Origin: Candidatus Babelota bacterium
GTDB taxonomy: Bacteria > JAGOBX01
Direction: 5' to 3'
DNA length: 5,060 nucleotides
Assembly: GCA_017999075.1 (NCBI GenBank)
Contig: JAGOBX010000302.1
Location: 1-5,060, forward strand
Shown: piece by piece, positions 1 to 5,060 of the stretch
How the letters are laid out: every line of letters begins with the position of its first letter
How positions within the stretch are numbered: the first letter of the stretch is position 1
Translations under genes and position numbers: made by a program
Notes under the pieces: model-generated
The model's database searches: none
The model's input: the letters and a program-made list of their open reading frames with translations, nothing else
Told to the model about the DNA's origin: nothing

Positions 1-6
1 CTCCTT
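1..6 (-). promoter_or_regulatory. Shine-Dalgarno sequence of a gene starting just left of the window
   Basis: The minus strand ends in AAGGAG at the window edge, preceded by an AT-rich leader (TTGAAATTT). This is a near-perfect ribosome binding site in a stretch otherwise almost free of G. The start codon would lie roughly 5 to 9 bases beyond base 1, giving a neighbour in the same orientation as the large gene and separated from it by about 385 bases. Confidence 0.45.
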
Positions 7-148
7 AAATTTCAACTTTCAACAATAATTAGAGATTATTTTTTGTTTTTTGTTCAAGATTATTTTTCAAAAAATAAAAATAGCAAATTTTGTTCTTAAA
101 AATAAAACATTATTATGGAACTGTTTACAAAATATATTTATATATTTT

Positions 149-176
149 TTTATAAAATAAACTCATTGTTTATCAA
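149..176 (-). promoter_or_regulatory. possible sigma70-type promoter for the gene beyond the left edge
   Basis: On the minus strand, TTGATA (171-176) and TATAAA (149-154) are separated by 16 bases. Four of six or more bases match each consensus box. The likely transcription start near 141-143 would give a leader of about 140 bases or more before the AAGGAG at 1-6. In sequence this AT-rich such boxes also arise by chance, so confidence is low. Confidence 0.25.
157..173. repeat. inverted repeat inside the candidate promoter
   Basis: ATAAAC (157-162) and GTTTAT (168-173) form a perfect 6-bp inverted repeat around TCATT. It occupies the spacer between the candidate -10 and -35 boxes and overlaps the -35 box. 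A further GTTTA lies at 123-127. The placement would suit a repressor site, but the arms are mostly A and T and could be coincidental. Confidence 0.22.
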
Positions 177-230
177 TATATAAATTTTGTAAAAAATTGC
201 AGAACTGCCAGAATGACGGAAATGCCATTT

Positions 231-262
231 GGAAACATTCCCATTATATGTGGAAAAATTCC
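231..262. repeat. pair of GGAANNNTTCC palindromes, possible operator
   Basis: GGAA-ACA-TTCC lies at 231-241 and GGAA-AAA-TTCC at 252-262. The starts are 21 bp apart, which is two helical turns. The second is extended by one pair to TGGAAAAATTCCA (251-263). Each is followed by CATT or CCATT, and a related half site GGAAATGCCATT lies at 218-229. Paired palindromes on one helix face are typical of repressor or activator sites. No regulator can be named. Confidence 0.3.
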
Positions 263-377
263 ATTGATTAGAAAAATTAATATTTTTTTGAGAATTGAAG
301 ATTTATCTGCGTTCCTGCTAGTGTCCTATAAAATATTGTAAAAAATACGATAGGTAAAAAATAAAACAGCAATTATA

Positions 378-3300
378 TTATTTAAAATAATTATTCTTTA
401 AAAAAGCCTTTTCATGAAAACCTGTAATATTATCTCCGTCAATGTCATATTCCTGATTTATATTCCCATAATATTTTCTCAAAAATGCGGCATCTTTTGC
501 ATTAATATATCCATCTTTAAAAAAATCTCCTGCAGTTAAACTAACGGTTTCTAATATTGTATCGGAATCAATATAAGTTACAAAAATTTCTTCTTTATAC
601 CCTGTTCTGAAATATTTAAATACATAAGTATCATGATAATGCAAAGTAACACTATAATATCCGGTATCTCCAGTTACAACTGATTGAGTTTCCATACCAT
701 TATATATTAAAACGTTAATTCCGGAATCAATGGAATTTCCCTGCCTGTCAACTATTCCTGAAATGTGGTATGCAAAAGATTCGGATAAAGTTGTTCCGCT
801 GTCCTCTGTCCCAAAATTTCCTTCCAGTTTCCAGTCAGAATCAATCCCTGAATCCATTCCTGTTATTCTATAATAATACGTCGTCAATGGTAATAATCCG
901 CTGTCAATAAAAAATGTATCGTAAGAAGAAATTGTATATTTGCATTCATATCCGCTGTCTCTTTCTGTTGTTCTATAAATTTTCCAAATATAGCTGTCAA
1001 ATCCGTCAGAATCAGAATTAGCATTAAAAGTTATTAAAACAGAAGTATCTGAATATCCATAAACATTATAATTCAGCGGAGGATTAGGCCTTCCTGACCA
1101 ATCTATTTCAATTGTATCTGATGTTTCAAGATATAATTTTCTGTTTATGCTATTTGATGAATTTGACACTGTTCTATTTGGATCAGGTTCCCATGCCCCA
1201 TCAATAAAAAATTTATATTGCATACCGTCTGTAATTCCTTTCAGCCAGATAACCCACGTGTCAGTCTCTTCAATTTTACGCAGTCTATAAGAATCTGAAA
1301 GTTCCCATGAATTAATTTCTCCCCGAAAATATATACTGTCTGCAGAATGAGTAGAATCATAATATAAAAATTCATGTTCCGCATTTTCTTCATATATCAA
1401 CCTGTTCACTCTTAATTTATATCCATATTCAACTGAAGAAGCTATTGATAAGGCGCATCCCCATCTTCCGTCTGATAACTTCAATAATTGATTATTATAA
1501 TTCCACTCATTAAAGTCTCCACCGATCTCTACAGTATCAGCATCAAATCCTATATCCGCTATTATCAATGCTGTTGACATATTTAATGGTCTGCCATATT
1601 TTAACTCACTGAACCTGCCAGTATTTCCAGAACCGTCCTCTACATAAATATAATAAAAATACAGTGAATCATTATTTAATCCGCTATGAACATAAACATT
1701 TGTATTGACTGAAACATTTGCAGCAGTCAAAATATTCATTGTATCTTCAGCAGTAATATATTTTATTATAACAGTTTCTGCATCTTCAATTTTATTAATT
1801 AACGTCGTATCCCACGATACCTGTATTTTATCTATATCTATAGGAGTAACAGTAATTCCAACAAAATTTAAAGGAGTATCCTCCCAATTTTTATATTCAA
1901 TCACATCGTTTTGCAAAATGCTGATTTCTCTTAAAGCTGATGTTGTAGGCAATGCGTCTATTCCGAGATAAGAATTCCCATTTTTGCCAATAGGGTTATA
2001 CGGATCAAGGTACCAGTCTGTACCGTTCACAACAAATTTATATTCATATCTTCCGGCATTCAGAAGTTTTGAACCTCTCCAATATCCATCTGTATCTAAA
2101 GTTAAATTTACAGAACCTACCCATCCATCCCAGTCTCCTCTAACCGAAATATTTGAATATGATTGACTATGAGGATGCACAAATAAATATTTATATGAAT
2201 TTGAATATGGATATTCATAAACCGTGTCTCCTGCCGAAGAATATAAAAATTTATATGAAACATCAGTATTCTTTGACAATACAAAAGTGCACGTATAAAC
2301 CGAACTTGTTCCGATTTTACTCATTTGATACTGATTCCACCCGCTGATACCCAAATCAGAGCTTCCTATATAAACAGTATCAACATTATATATTCCCCTC
2401 ATATCTACTGTAAAATTAATTCTTACGCTTGTACAATTTACCGTTATAGTGTCCCATGCGTCAGGATTAATTCCTCCTCCGCCGCTGTCTATATAAACAC
2501 TTATATAATTCGTTTCAGGATTTGTTGTTAGTGAGACAGGGCACGAGAAAAAAACCGAATCTGAAAGAGTTAAAATAATCGTAGAACAATTTATATTATT
2601 AACAAAAATTTTCACTGTATATCCGGGATATGCGTTTGACATTGTTCCGCCGACTGTTATTTCAACTGCTGATGTATCAATTTTAACAGGGGTGGTTGTT
2701 GGATAAGTGAACGAAATCGAAGCTGGTCCGCTTACGCTTGCTCCGCCGCTGATAGTATTTATTATTATAGTATCAAATTCTGTAATTTGTATAAGCGGAC
2801 CCGAATCTTCATCAAAAGATTTAACAGAATATTCGGGTAATAATAACTTAAAAGTCGATCCTGAGTCTGTTGTAGTTTTTGTTTTAACAGTTATTACAAA
2901 ATAGTTGCCTGTATCATAATTCGAAAAATTATAGTGTAATAAATCATTAACCCACGAACTGCCGGATAAATTAAGACATCCTACAAAAGTATCTGATAAA
3001 GATTCATAATTTCCTAAAATATTTCCATCTTCATATAAAGAAATATAATCTATTGACGACGAATCCAAATTCCCTTCATTTGATATTTTAAATAATATCA
3101 GTGTATCCCCGGCTATGGTATCGCCAATAATAAAAACTGAACCTGCAGTAAATGTGTCTCCTGCTAAAGCAGTATCTTGACTAATATCTATACCTTTCAA
3201 AACTGTCACGCTATCATATTCTGCGCCTATCCACCAATGAGATAAATGCTGAACAGGTATCGATAATAGAGAATTAATCATTGATAAGTTATAATTAGAA

Positions 3301-5060
3301 CCTGGTGCTGCACCGCTTTCTGAATCAGTTGCTTCATACCATTTTGAATCAGAGCTGTTCAAGTAATAAAATCTTAAAAAACTGTAATCAGTAGTGATAT
3401 TTTTCGAAGAATAATTAAATGTTATAACTGGGCTGTCTGAAAAATAACTTGATTGAACAGAACAAAACACAGAGTCGTAAACATCTATTTTTAACATTGC
3501 ATTTTCGCCATACCTATATGTTTTTATTTTAGAAGTATCTGTATAATTAATAAAATTTTGGCCAGGCGAACTCAGTACCACATAGCTTCCCGTATCAACA
3601 GGATTTATTAAAATTGACCAGCTGTCACTTTCAAAAAAATTTGATACTGTAATAAAAACCGAATCCGTATTATTAAGACTAATCGTATAAGAACTGTCAG
3701 TTCCTATTATATTAGAAACATATATATTATAACTCGCAGTTTCATTTGCAGGACATATATAGTTAATATAATAATAGTTAACTATGACTGTATCACTCGC
3801 AATAACAGCAGAGCCGCTTATCAAATTCACTGAAATAATATTAGTTCCTGAAACCAAAGATGCAGTATCAAATAACCATTCTTGATTGATTAAACTAAGT
3901 TCAAATGCCGAAGACTGCTGAATTCCATTTACATATAAAACAATTGTATCTCCTGATTTTGAATTAAACGATGTTCCGGAAACTCTAATCATTTGAGAAA
4001 AAGTATCGATATTTGTTAAAGGAAATTTTATAGCAATTGAATATAATGTTTCAGATTCTGTATTATTATCAGGAACACCATTATTATTTCTATCAATTTC
4101 AATAACTGCTATTTGCTGTTTCACCAATGCTGAATCAGGTATAAATTGATTTGATATATAAGAACCGTCTGTATTGCATAGCATTACGTATACACCAATT
4201 TTTTTTCCATCTAAAGAAATATCGTTATATATTTCAGAAAATGGAATTGCGCATTCAAAAAATTGACCCGTTCCTGAAACCTGTGCTTTAGTTATCCAAT
4301 CAAAATTATTGTATTTTGACTGGTTTTCAAATCTGCGTATTCCGCCGGTTTGCGAGGAACCGTTCCAGCCTGCAGCAAGTTCAGCGCCGAATCCGCCACC
4401 TCCCATATAACTCGAATTTATCCAATTTGATATTGAATTATCAGGATTTTCAGTATCATCAGATAACGATAAATAATGTTTAACTCCGGTATTAAAACCA
4501 AAATCTCTGTCTATATAACACAAGACATAATTATTCGACGGATCGTCAAATTTACCTGTCAAGCCAATATATAATGTGTCTGAATTATAGGTTAAATATA
4601 AAGTATCCAGATTATTGTTTGATCCCCAGCTGCTTTCAGTTATACATGAATCAATTAATTCTGAACTGACAAAATCATTTATCCCGTCAATAACGATTGT
4701 ATGATACGATGTTGCTATAGTTTTTGTACAGTATGAGATTTGAGTATCTGCAACAGTTAAAATTAAAGTTGAGGTATTATTATTAGCGGTCGAAACCGGA
4801 GATGCGGATGTAACAAAAATGCTATCGGCTCTTCCTCCTGTATCATATATATTATAAAATTCTATTTCAAAGTCAAGAATCCAGCCTGTATCCAAAGACT
4901 CTGTCCCATCAAAAAACTGCATAAACATCTGTTTTGAACTTAAATAATCTTTCAATTCAGTAACATCTATTACTATTCTGTTATTTGGAAATGGATGCGG
5001 TCCGCCATCCAAATATTGACTCATCTCATAAATATTTTTTACTTGTGCAGGGGTTAACGG
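378..5060 (-). CDS. giant secreted-type multimodular protein with starch-binding-like modules and dockerin-like C-terminus (5' partial)
   Basis: The frame is open from the right edge to TAA at 378-380. The first in-window ATG (5022-5024) is probably internal: the 12 codons before it (PLTPAQVKNIYE) are in frame without a stop, no Shine-Dalgarno sequence precedes it, and MSQYLDGG is not a signal peptide although the rest looks extracellular. Residue numbers in all entries count this Met as 1 (1,548 residues to the stop). The protein is rich in Ser, Thr, Asp, Asn and Tyr and consists of beta modules in series: N-terminal beta module, CBM9/DOMON-like, Ig-like, two unassigned modules, Ig-like, CBM20-like, CBM48-like, FN3, two CBM48-like, FN3, carboxypeptidase-regulatory-like and dockerin-like. 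No transmembrane segment, sorting motif or catalytic domain is visible. The likely role, inferred from module types only, is binding of alpha-glucan outside the cell, possibly as the non-catalytic part of an enzyme whose active domain lies upstream. The coding frame is certain; the function is not. Confidence 0.93.
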   Translation of the reverse strand, partial: PLTPAQVKNIYEMSQYLDGGPHPFPNNRIVIDVTELKDYLSSKQMFMQFFDGTESLDTGWILDFEIEFYNIYDTGGRADSIFVTSASPVSTANNNTSTLILTVADTQISYCTKTIATSYHTIVIDGINDFVSSELIDSCITESSWGSNNNLDTLYLTYNSDTLYIGLTGKFDDPSNNYVLCYIDRDFGFNTGVKHYLSLSDDTENPDNSISNWINSSYMGGGGFGAELAAGWNGSSQTGGIRRFENQSKYNNFDWITKAQVSGTGQFFECAIPFSEIYNDISLDGKKIGVYVMLCNTDGSYISNQFIPDSALVKQQIAVIEIDRNNNGVPDNNTESETLYSIAIKFPLTNIDTFSQMIRVSGTSFNSKSGDTIVLYVNGIQQSSAFELSLINQEWLFDTASLVSGTNIISVNLISGSAVIASDTVIVNYYYINYICPANETASYNIYVSNIIGTDSSYTISLNNTDSVFITVSNFFESDSWSILINPVDTGSYVVLSSPGQNFINYTDTSKIKTYRYGENAMLKIDVYDSVFCSVQSSYFSDSPVITFNYSSKNITTDYSFLRFYYLNSSDSKWYEATDSESGAAPGSNYNLSMINSLLSIPVQHLSHWWIGAEYDSVTVLKGIDISQDTALAGDTFTAGSVFIIGDTIAGDTLILFKISNEGNLDSSSIDYISLYEDGNILGNYESLSDTFVGCLNLSGSSWVNDLLHYNFSNYDTGNYFVITVKTKTTTDSGSTFKLLLPEYSVKSFDEDSGPLIQITEFDTIIINTISGGASVSGPASISFTYPTTTPVKIDTSAVEITVGGTMSNAYPGYTVKIFVNNINCSTIILTLSDSVFFSCPVSLTTNPETNYISVYIDSGGGGINPDAWDTITVNCTSVRINFTVDMRGIYNVDTVYIGSSDLGISGWNQYQMSKIGTSSVYTCTFVLSKNTDVSYKFLYSSAGDTVYEYPYSNSYKYLFVHPHSQSYSNISVRGDWDGWVGSVNLTLDTDGYWRGSKLLNAGRYEYKFVVNGTDWYLDPYNPIGKNGNSYLGIDALPTTSALREISILQNDVIEYKNWEDTPLNFVGITVTPIDIDKIQVSWDTTLINKIEDAETVIIKYITAEDTMNILTAANVSVNTNVYVHSGLNNDSLYFYYIYVEDGSGNTGRFSELKYGRPLNMSTALIIADIGFDADTVEIGGDFNEWNYNNQLLKLSDGRWGCALSIASSVEYGYKLRVNRLIYEENAEHEFLYYDSTHSADSIYFRGEINSWELSDSYRLRKIEETDTWVIWLKGITDGMQYKFFIDGAWEPDPNRTVSNSSNSINRKLYLETSDTIEIDWSGRPNPPLNYNVYGYSDTSVLITFNANSDSDGFDSYIWKIYRTTERDSGYECKYTISSYDTFFIDSGLLPLTTYYYRITGMDSGIDSDWKLEGNFGTEDSGTTLSESFAYHISGIVDRQGNSIDSGINVLIYNGMETQSVVTGDTGYYSVTLHYHDTYVFKYFRTGYKEEIFVTYIDSDTILETVSLTAGDFFKDGYINAKDAAFLRKYYGNINQEYDIDGDNITGFHEKAFLKNNYFK
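381..533 (-). other. dockerin-like C-terminal module (two EF-hand-type calcium loops)
   Basis: Residues about 1498-1548, the extreme C-terminus. Loop 1, D1500-F-F-K-D1504-G-Y-I-N1508-A-K-D1511, is followed by AAFLRKYYG, matching the dockerin pattern D-x-N-x-D-G-x-I-N-x-x-D with helix F-L-x-x-x-Y. Loop 2, D1527-I-D1529-G-D1531-N-I-T-G-F-H-E1538, is followed by KAFLKNNYF. The duplicated half-repeat organisation is what dockerin type I modules show when they bind cohesins. Loop 1 has F at the third ligand position, where N or D is usual, and loop 2 has N where G is usual. No cohesin is visible in this window, so a role in complex assembly or cell attachment is inferred. Confidence 0.6.
534..770 (-). 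other. carboxypeptidase-regulatory-like module (protein domain)
   Basis: Residues about 1419-1497. The segment HISGIVDRQGNSIDSGINVLIYNG (read in two parts: HISGIVDRQGN and SINxGINVLIY-type strand), then TGDTGYYSV (1451-1459), Y1467-V-F-K-Y and a terminal L-E-T-V-S-L strand, follow the standard pattern G-x-V-x-x-x-G-x-P-x-x-x-V-x-(I/V), then T-D-x-x-G-x-Y/F-x-(V/F). The usual Pro is replaced by S-I-D-S-G. Such modules act as rigid spacers next to dockerins or cell-surface anchors. Confidence 0.6.
807..1094 (-). other. fibronectin type III module 2 (protein domain)
   Basis: Residues about 1311-1406. Evidence: RPNPPLNYNV start, SVLITFNANSDSDGFDSYIW (the usual W of the B/C strand region is replaced by F, with W1347 nearby), KIYRTTE, and LPLTTYYYRITGMDSG (1378-1392), which is the classic L-x-P-x-T-x-Y-x-Y-x-I/V closing strand of FN3. 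It follows the last CBM48-like module and precedes the C-terminal modules. Confidence 0.65.
1122..1340 (-). other. CBM48-like module C (protein domain)
   Basis: Residues about 1229-1301. IYFRGEINSW (W1240), YRLRKIEETDTWVIWLKGI (W1257, W1260), MQYKFFIDGAWEPDPN (W1278) and KLYLE at the end fit the CBM48 pattern well, with the W-x-x-D-P-N signature present that module B lacks. Modules A, B and C share strand order but differ in residues, so they look like old duplicates or independent acquisitions, not a recent tandem copy. Confidence 0.58.
1344..1574 (-). other. CBM48-like module B, degenerate (protein domain)
   Basis: Residues about 1151-1227. VEIGGDFNEW (W1174), LLKLSDGRWG (W1188) and EYGYKLRVN (1199-1207) keep the core of module A (x-V-x-G-x-F-x-x-W, L-x-x-x-x-G-x-W, Y-x-Y-K-x-x-V-x). 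The segment after Y-K-L has no W-x-x-D-P, reading RLIYEENAEHEFLYYDS, so the usual second part of the glucan site is altered. It runs directly into module C without a linker. Confidence 0.55.
1587..1877 (-). other. fibronectin type III module 1 (protein domain)
   Basis: Residues about 1050-1146. Features are TPLNFVGITVTPIDIDKIQV at the start, W1071 after the S-V-type strand, V-I-I-K-Y, and a late Y-x-x-Y-I-Y-V-E-D-G-S-G-N segment (1122-1134). The W and the closing Y-Y-x-Y-x-V-x-D-x-x-G-N pattern are typical of bacterial FN3 modules. It separates the CBM48-like module A from modules B and C and probably acts as a spacer. Confidence 0.6.
1953..2159 (-). other. CBM48 / glycogen-binding-like module A (protein domain)
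   Basis: Residues about 956-1024. This is the best match of the set: ISVRGDWDGW (W965, W968), DGYWRGSKLL (W982), GRYEYKFVVNG (991-1001), TDWYLDPYNP (1002-1011) and NGNSYLGI (1015-1022). It is close to the glycogen-binding domain pattern of AMPK beta subunits and CBM48 of GH13 enzymes: V-x-G-x-F/W-x-x-W, G-x-W, Y-x-Y-K-F-x-V-D-G-x-W-x-x-D-P, and a final N-x-x-V/L. The module follows the CBM20-like one directly, so the two may bind glucan together. Confidence 0.65.
2169..2426 (-). other. CBM20-like starch-binding module (protein domain)
   Basis: Residues about 867-952. VRINFTVDM, DTVYIGSSDLGISGW (W896), Y910-T-C-T-F and VSYKFLY (Y924-K925-F926) follow the order of CBM20-type starch-binding modules: an x-V-x-F-x-V opening strand, a V-Y-(I/V)-x-G-x-x-x-L-G-x-W segment, a Y-x-x-x-x-x-L strand and an (I/V)-x-Y-K-(F/Y) strand. 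In the CBM20 family the tryptophans contact glucan. Here W896 is the clear candidate, while a second aromatic near the Y-K-F strand would be supplied by Tyr (Y936 or Y938). Family assignment is by pattern only. Confidence 0.5.
2427..2753 (-). other. Ig-like module (protein domain)
   Basis: Residues about 758-866. Features seen are a GGASVSGPASISFTYP opening, an alternating hydrophobic strand YTVKIFVNN (802-810), strands IILTLSDSVFFSCPV (816-830) and NYISVYIDSGGG (839-850), and a closing strand WDTITVNC (857-864). The strand pattern is Ig-like, with a probable spacer role immediately before the first starch-binding-like module. Confidence 0.4.
2802..3215 (-). other. unassigned extracellular beta module (protein domain)
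   Basis: Residues about 604-741. The segment starts with V-T-V-L-K-G-I-D-I-S and contains ILFKISNEGN (643-652), IDYISLYEDGN (658-668) and a long strand NYFVITVKTKTT (707-718), then ends near DSGPLI. The order of a stalk strand, a D-I-x-x-I-x-L-Y-x-D-x-x-x strand and a final Y-x-V-x-V strand resembles CARDB-like or similar adhesive repeats, but I cannot assign it. It is probably structural. Confidence 0.3.
3219..3752 (-). other. unassigned beta module ending in an H-x-S motif (protein domain)
   Basis: Residues about 425-602. I do not recognise a named family for the whole segment. The second half (SFLRFYYLNSSDSKWYEA, then IPVQHLSHWWIGA at 589-601) follows a recurrent pattern of secreted proteins: a strand L-R-x-Y-Y, a W, a loop of small residues, then V-x-H-(F/L)-S followed by a hydrophobic strand. 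That pattern commonly closes beta modules in large extracellular proteins. No function is proposed. Confidence 0.35.
3774..4043 (-). other. Ig-like module, glucodextranase domain B type (protein domain)
   Basis: Residues about 328-417. The diagnostic run is IRVSGTSFN, then SGDTIVLYVNG, then W-x-x-x-x-x-S-L-V-S-G-T-N-I-I-S-V, and finally DTVIVNY. This is the pattern of bacterial Ig-like modules found in glucodextranases and many other surface proteins (a V-x-G strand, a V-x-L-Y-V-N-G strand, a W, and an L-x-x-G-x-N-x-I-x-V strand). It most likely acts as a structural spacer between the CBM9/DOMON-like module and the rest of the protein. Confidence 0.6.
4095..4700 (-). other. CBM9/DOMON-like beta-sandwich module (protein domain)
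   Basis: Residues about 109-310. The opening IVIDGINDF followed by LDTLYLTYNSDTLYIGL matches the usual start of CBM9-like and DOMON-like modules (a D-G-x-x-D segment, then L-Y-x-x-x-D-x-x-x-L-Y-I). Next come a Y-V-x-x-Y-I-D strand (residues 166-172), a glycine-rich GGGGFGAELAAG turn (208-219) and the late strand FFECAIPFSEIY (255-266). These modules occur in extracellular glycoside hydrolases and binding proteins and bind sugars or haem in different families; no ligand can be assigned here. The end of the module, DRNNNGVPDN (311-320), looks like a short acidic linker. Confidence 0.55.
4845..5060 (-). other. N-terminal beta module (protein domain, unassigned)
   Basis: This covers residues about -12 to 60. 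A helix-like start (LTPAQVKNIYEMSQYLDGG) leads into strands with a regular hydrophobic pattern (RIVIDVTEL, MFMQFFDG, TGWILDFEIEFY). The layout resembles the beta-sandwich module that I recall following papain-family (C1) peptidase cores in secreted proteins of uncultured bacteria, where a T-G-x-(I/L) turn precedes the last strand. That recollection is not verified. LamG-type lectin domains also end in a similar helix. No catalytic residues are present in the visible part, and the module may begin before the window. Confidence 0.3.

Larger units (their letters stand above)
7..377. other. gene-free, very AT-rich spacer
   Basis: No reading frame of convincing length or composition is visible on either strand. 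The segment is much more AT-rich than the coding sequence apart from a small island around 200-265 with more G and C. It contains a possible minus-strand promoter, inverted repeats and long A or T tracts, described separately. I see no tRNA, no rRNA and no convincing rho-independent terminator. Confidence 0.6.

Noticed and set aside
198-210. TGGCAGTTCTGCA on the minus strand as a sigma54 promoter
   Set aside because: The GG-to-GC distance is about three bases too short for the strict spacing of sigma54 promoters.
218-265. Three GGAAA...CCATT units as the start of a CRISPR array or tandem repeat
   Set aside because: The units are only 12-15 bases, imperfect and unevenly spaced, with no spacers of constant length.
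325-354. CCTAT...ATAGG hairpin downstream of the large gene, as a rho-independent terminator
   Set aside because: The outer stem is only 5 bp with two G-C pairs, the inner pairing has a C-A mismatch on the transcribed strand, and the T tract comes before the stem instead of after it on the minus strand.
371-392. AT-only dyad over the stop codon (ATTATTT/AAATAAT) followed by a T-rich tract near 356-366
   Set aside because: The stem has no G-C pair and the T tract is too far away, so it would not make a stable terminator hairpin; such dyads are expected in sequence this AT-rich.
1705-2904. Several plus-strand reading frames of 60-88 codons inside the large minus-strand gene
   Set aside because: They lie wholly opposite a long, clearly coding frame with recognisable modules, have no ribosome binding sites of note, and their translations show no domain. 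They are antisense shadows.
5022-5024. ATG as the true start of the large gene
   Set aside because: The frame stays open upstream to the window edge, no Shine-Dalgarno sequence precedes it, and no signal peptide follows it.

Overview
The window is almost entirely one very long protein-coding gene on the minus strand. It is followed by a very AT-rich, gene-free spacer at the left end. Base composition is strongly AT-biased, reading uses the standard code (tryptophan is TGG and no in-frame TGA appears), and the product is a secreted-type multimodular protein. This suits a low-GC bacterium, plausibly an uncultured anaerobic polymer-degrading lineage. I cannot name a phylum from the sequence.

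Layout, in the direction of transcription (high to low coordinates): the reading frame is already open at base 5060 and runs to a TAA at 378-380, so the 5' end of the gene lies outside the window. The visible 1,560 codons form a chain of beta-rich modules: (1) an N-terminal beta module, about 4845-5060; (2) a CBM9/DOMON-like module, about 4095-4700; (3) an Ig-like module of the kind found in glucodextranase domain B, about 3774-4043; (4) two poorly recognised beta modules and a second Ig-like module, about 2427-3752; (5) a CBM20-like and a CBM48-like starch/glycogen-binding module, about 1953-2426; (6) a fibronectin type III module; (7) two more degenerate CBM48-like modules in tandem, about 1122-1574; (8) a second fibronectin type III module; (9) a carboxypeptidase-regulatory-like module; (10) a C-terminal dockerin-like pair of calcium loops, 381-533. 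No catalytic domain is recognisable in the visible part. Any enzyme would have to lie upstream of base 5060.

The left 377 bases contain no gene. Bases 1-6 read AAGGAG on the minus strand, a good Shine-Dalgarno sequence placed so that another minus-strand gene should begin just beyond the left edge. The spacer also holds a possible sigma70-type promoter, an inverted repeat inside that promoter, and a pair of GGAANNNTTCC palindromes exactly 21 bp apart. These suggest, weakly, that the next gene is separately transcribed and regulated.

The most interesting element is the combination of up to four starch/glycogen-binding-type modules with a dockerin-like tail in one giant protein. It could be a cell-surface or complex-bound alpha-glucan-binding protein. 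That function is inferred from fold-level patterns read by eye, not from database searches.
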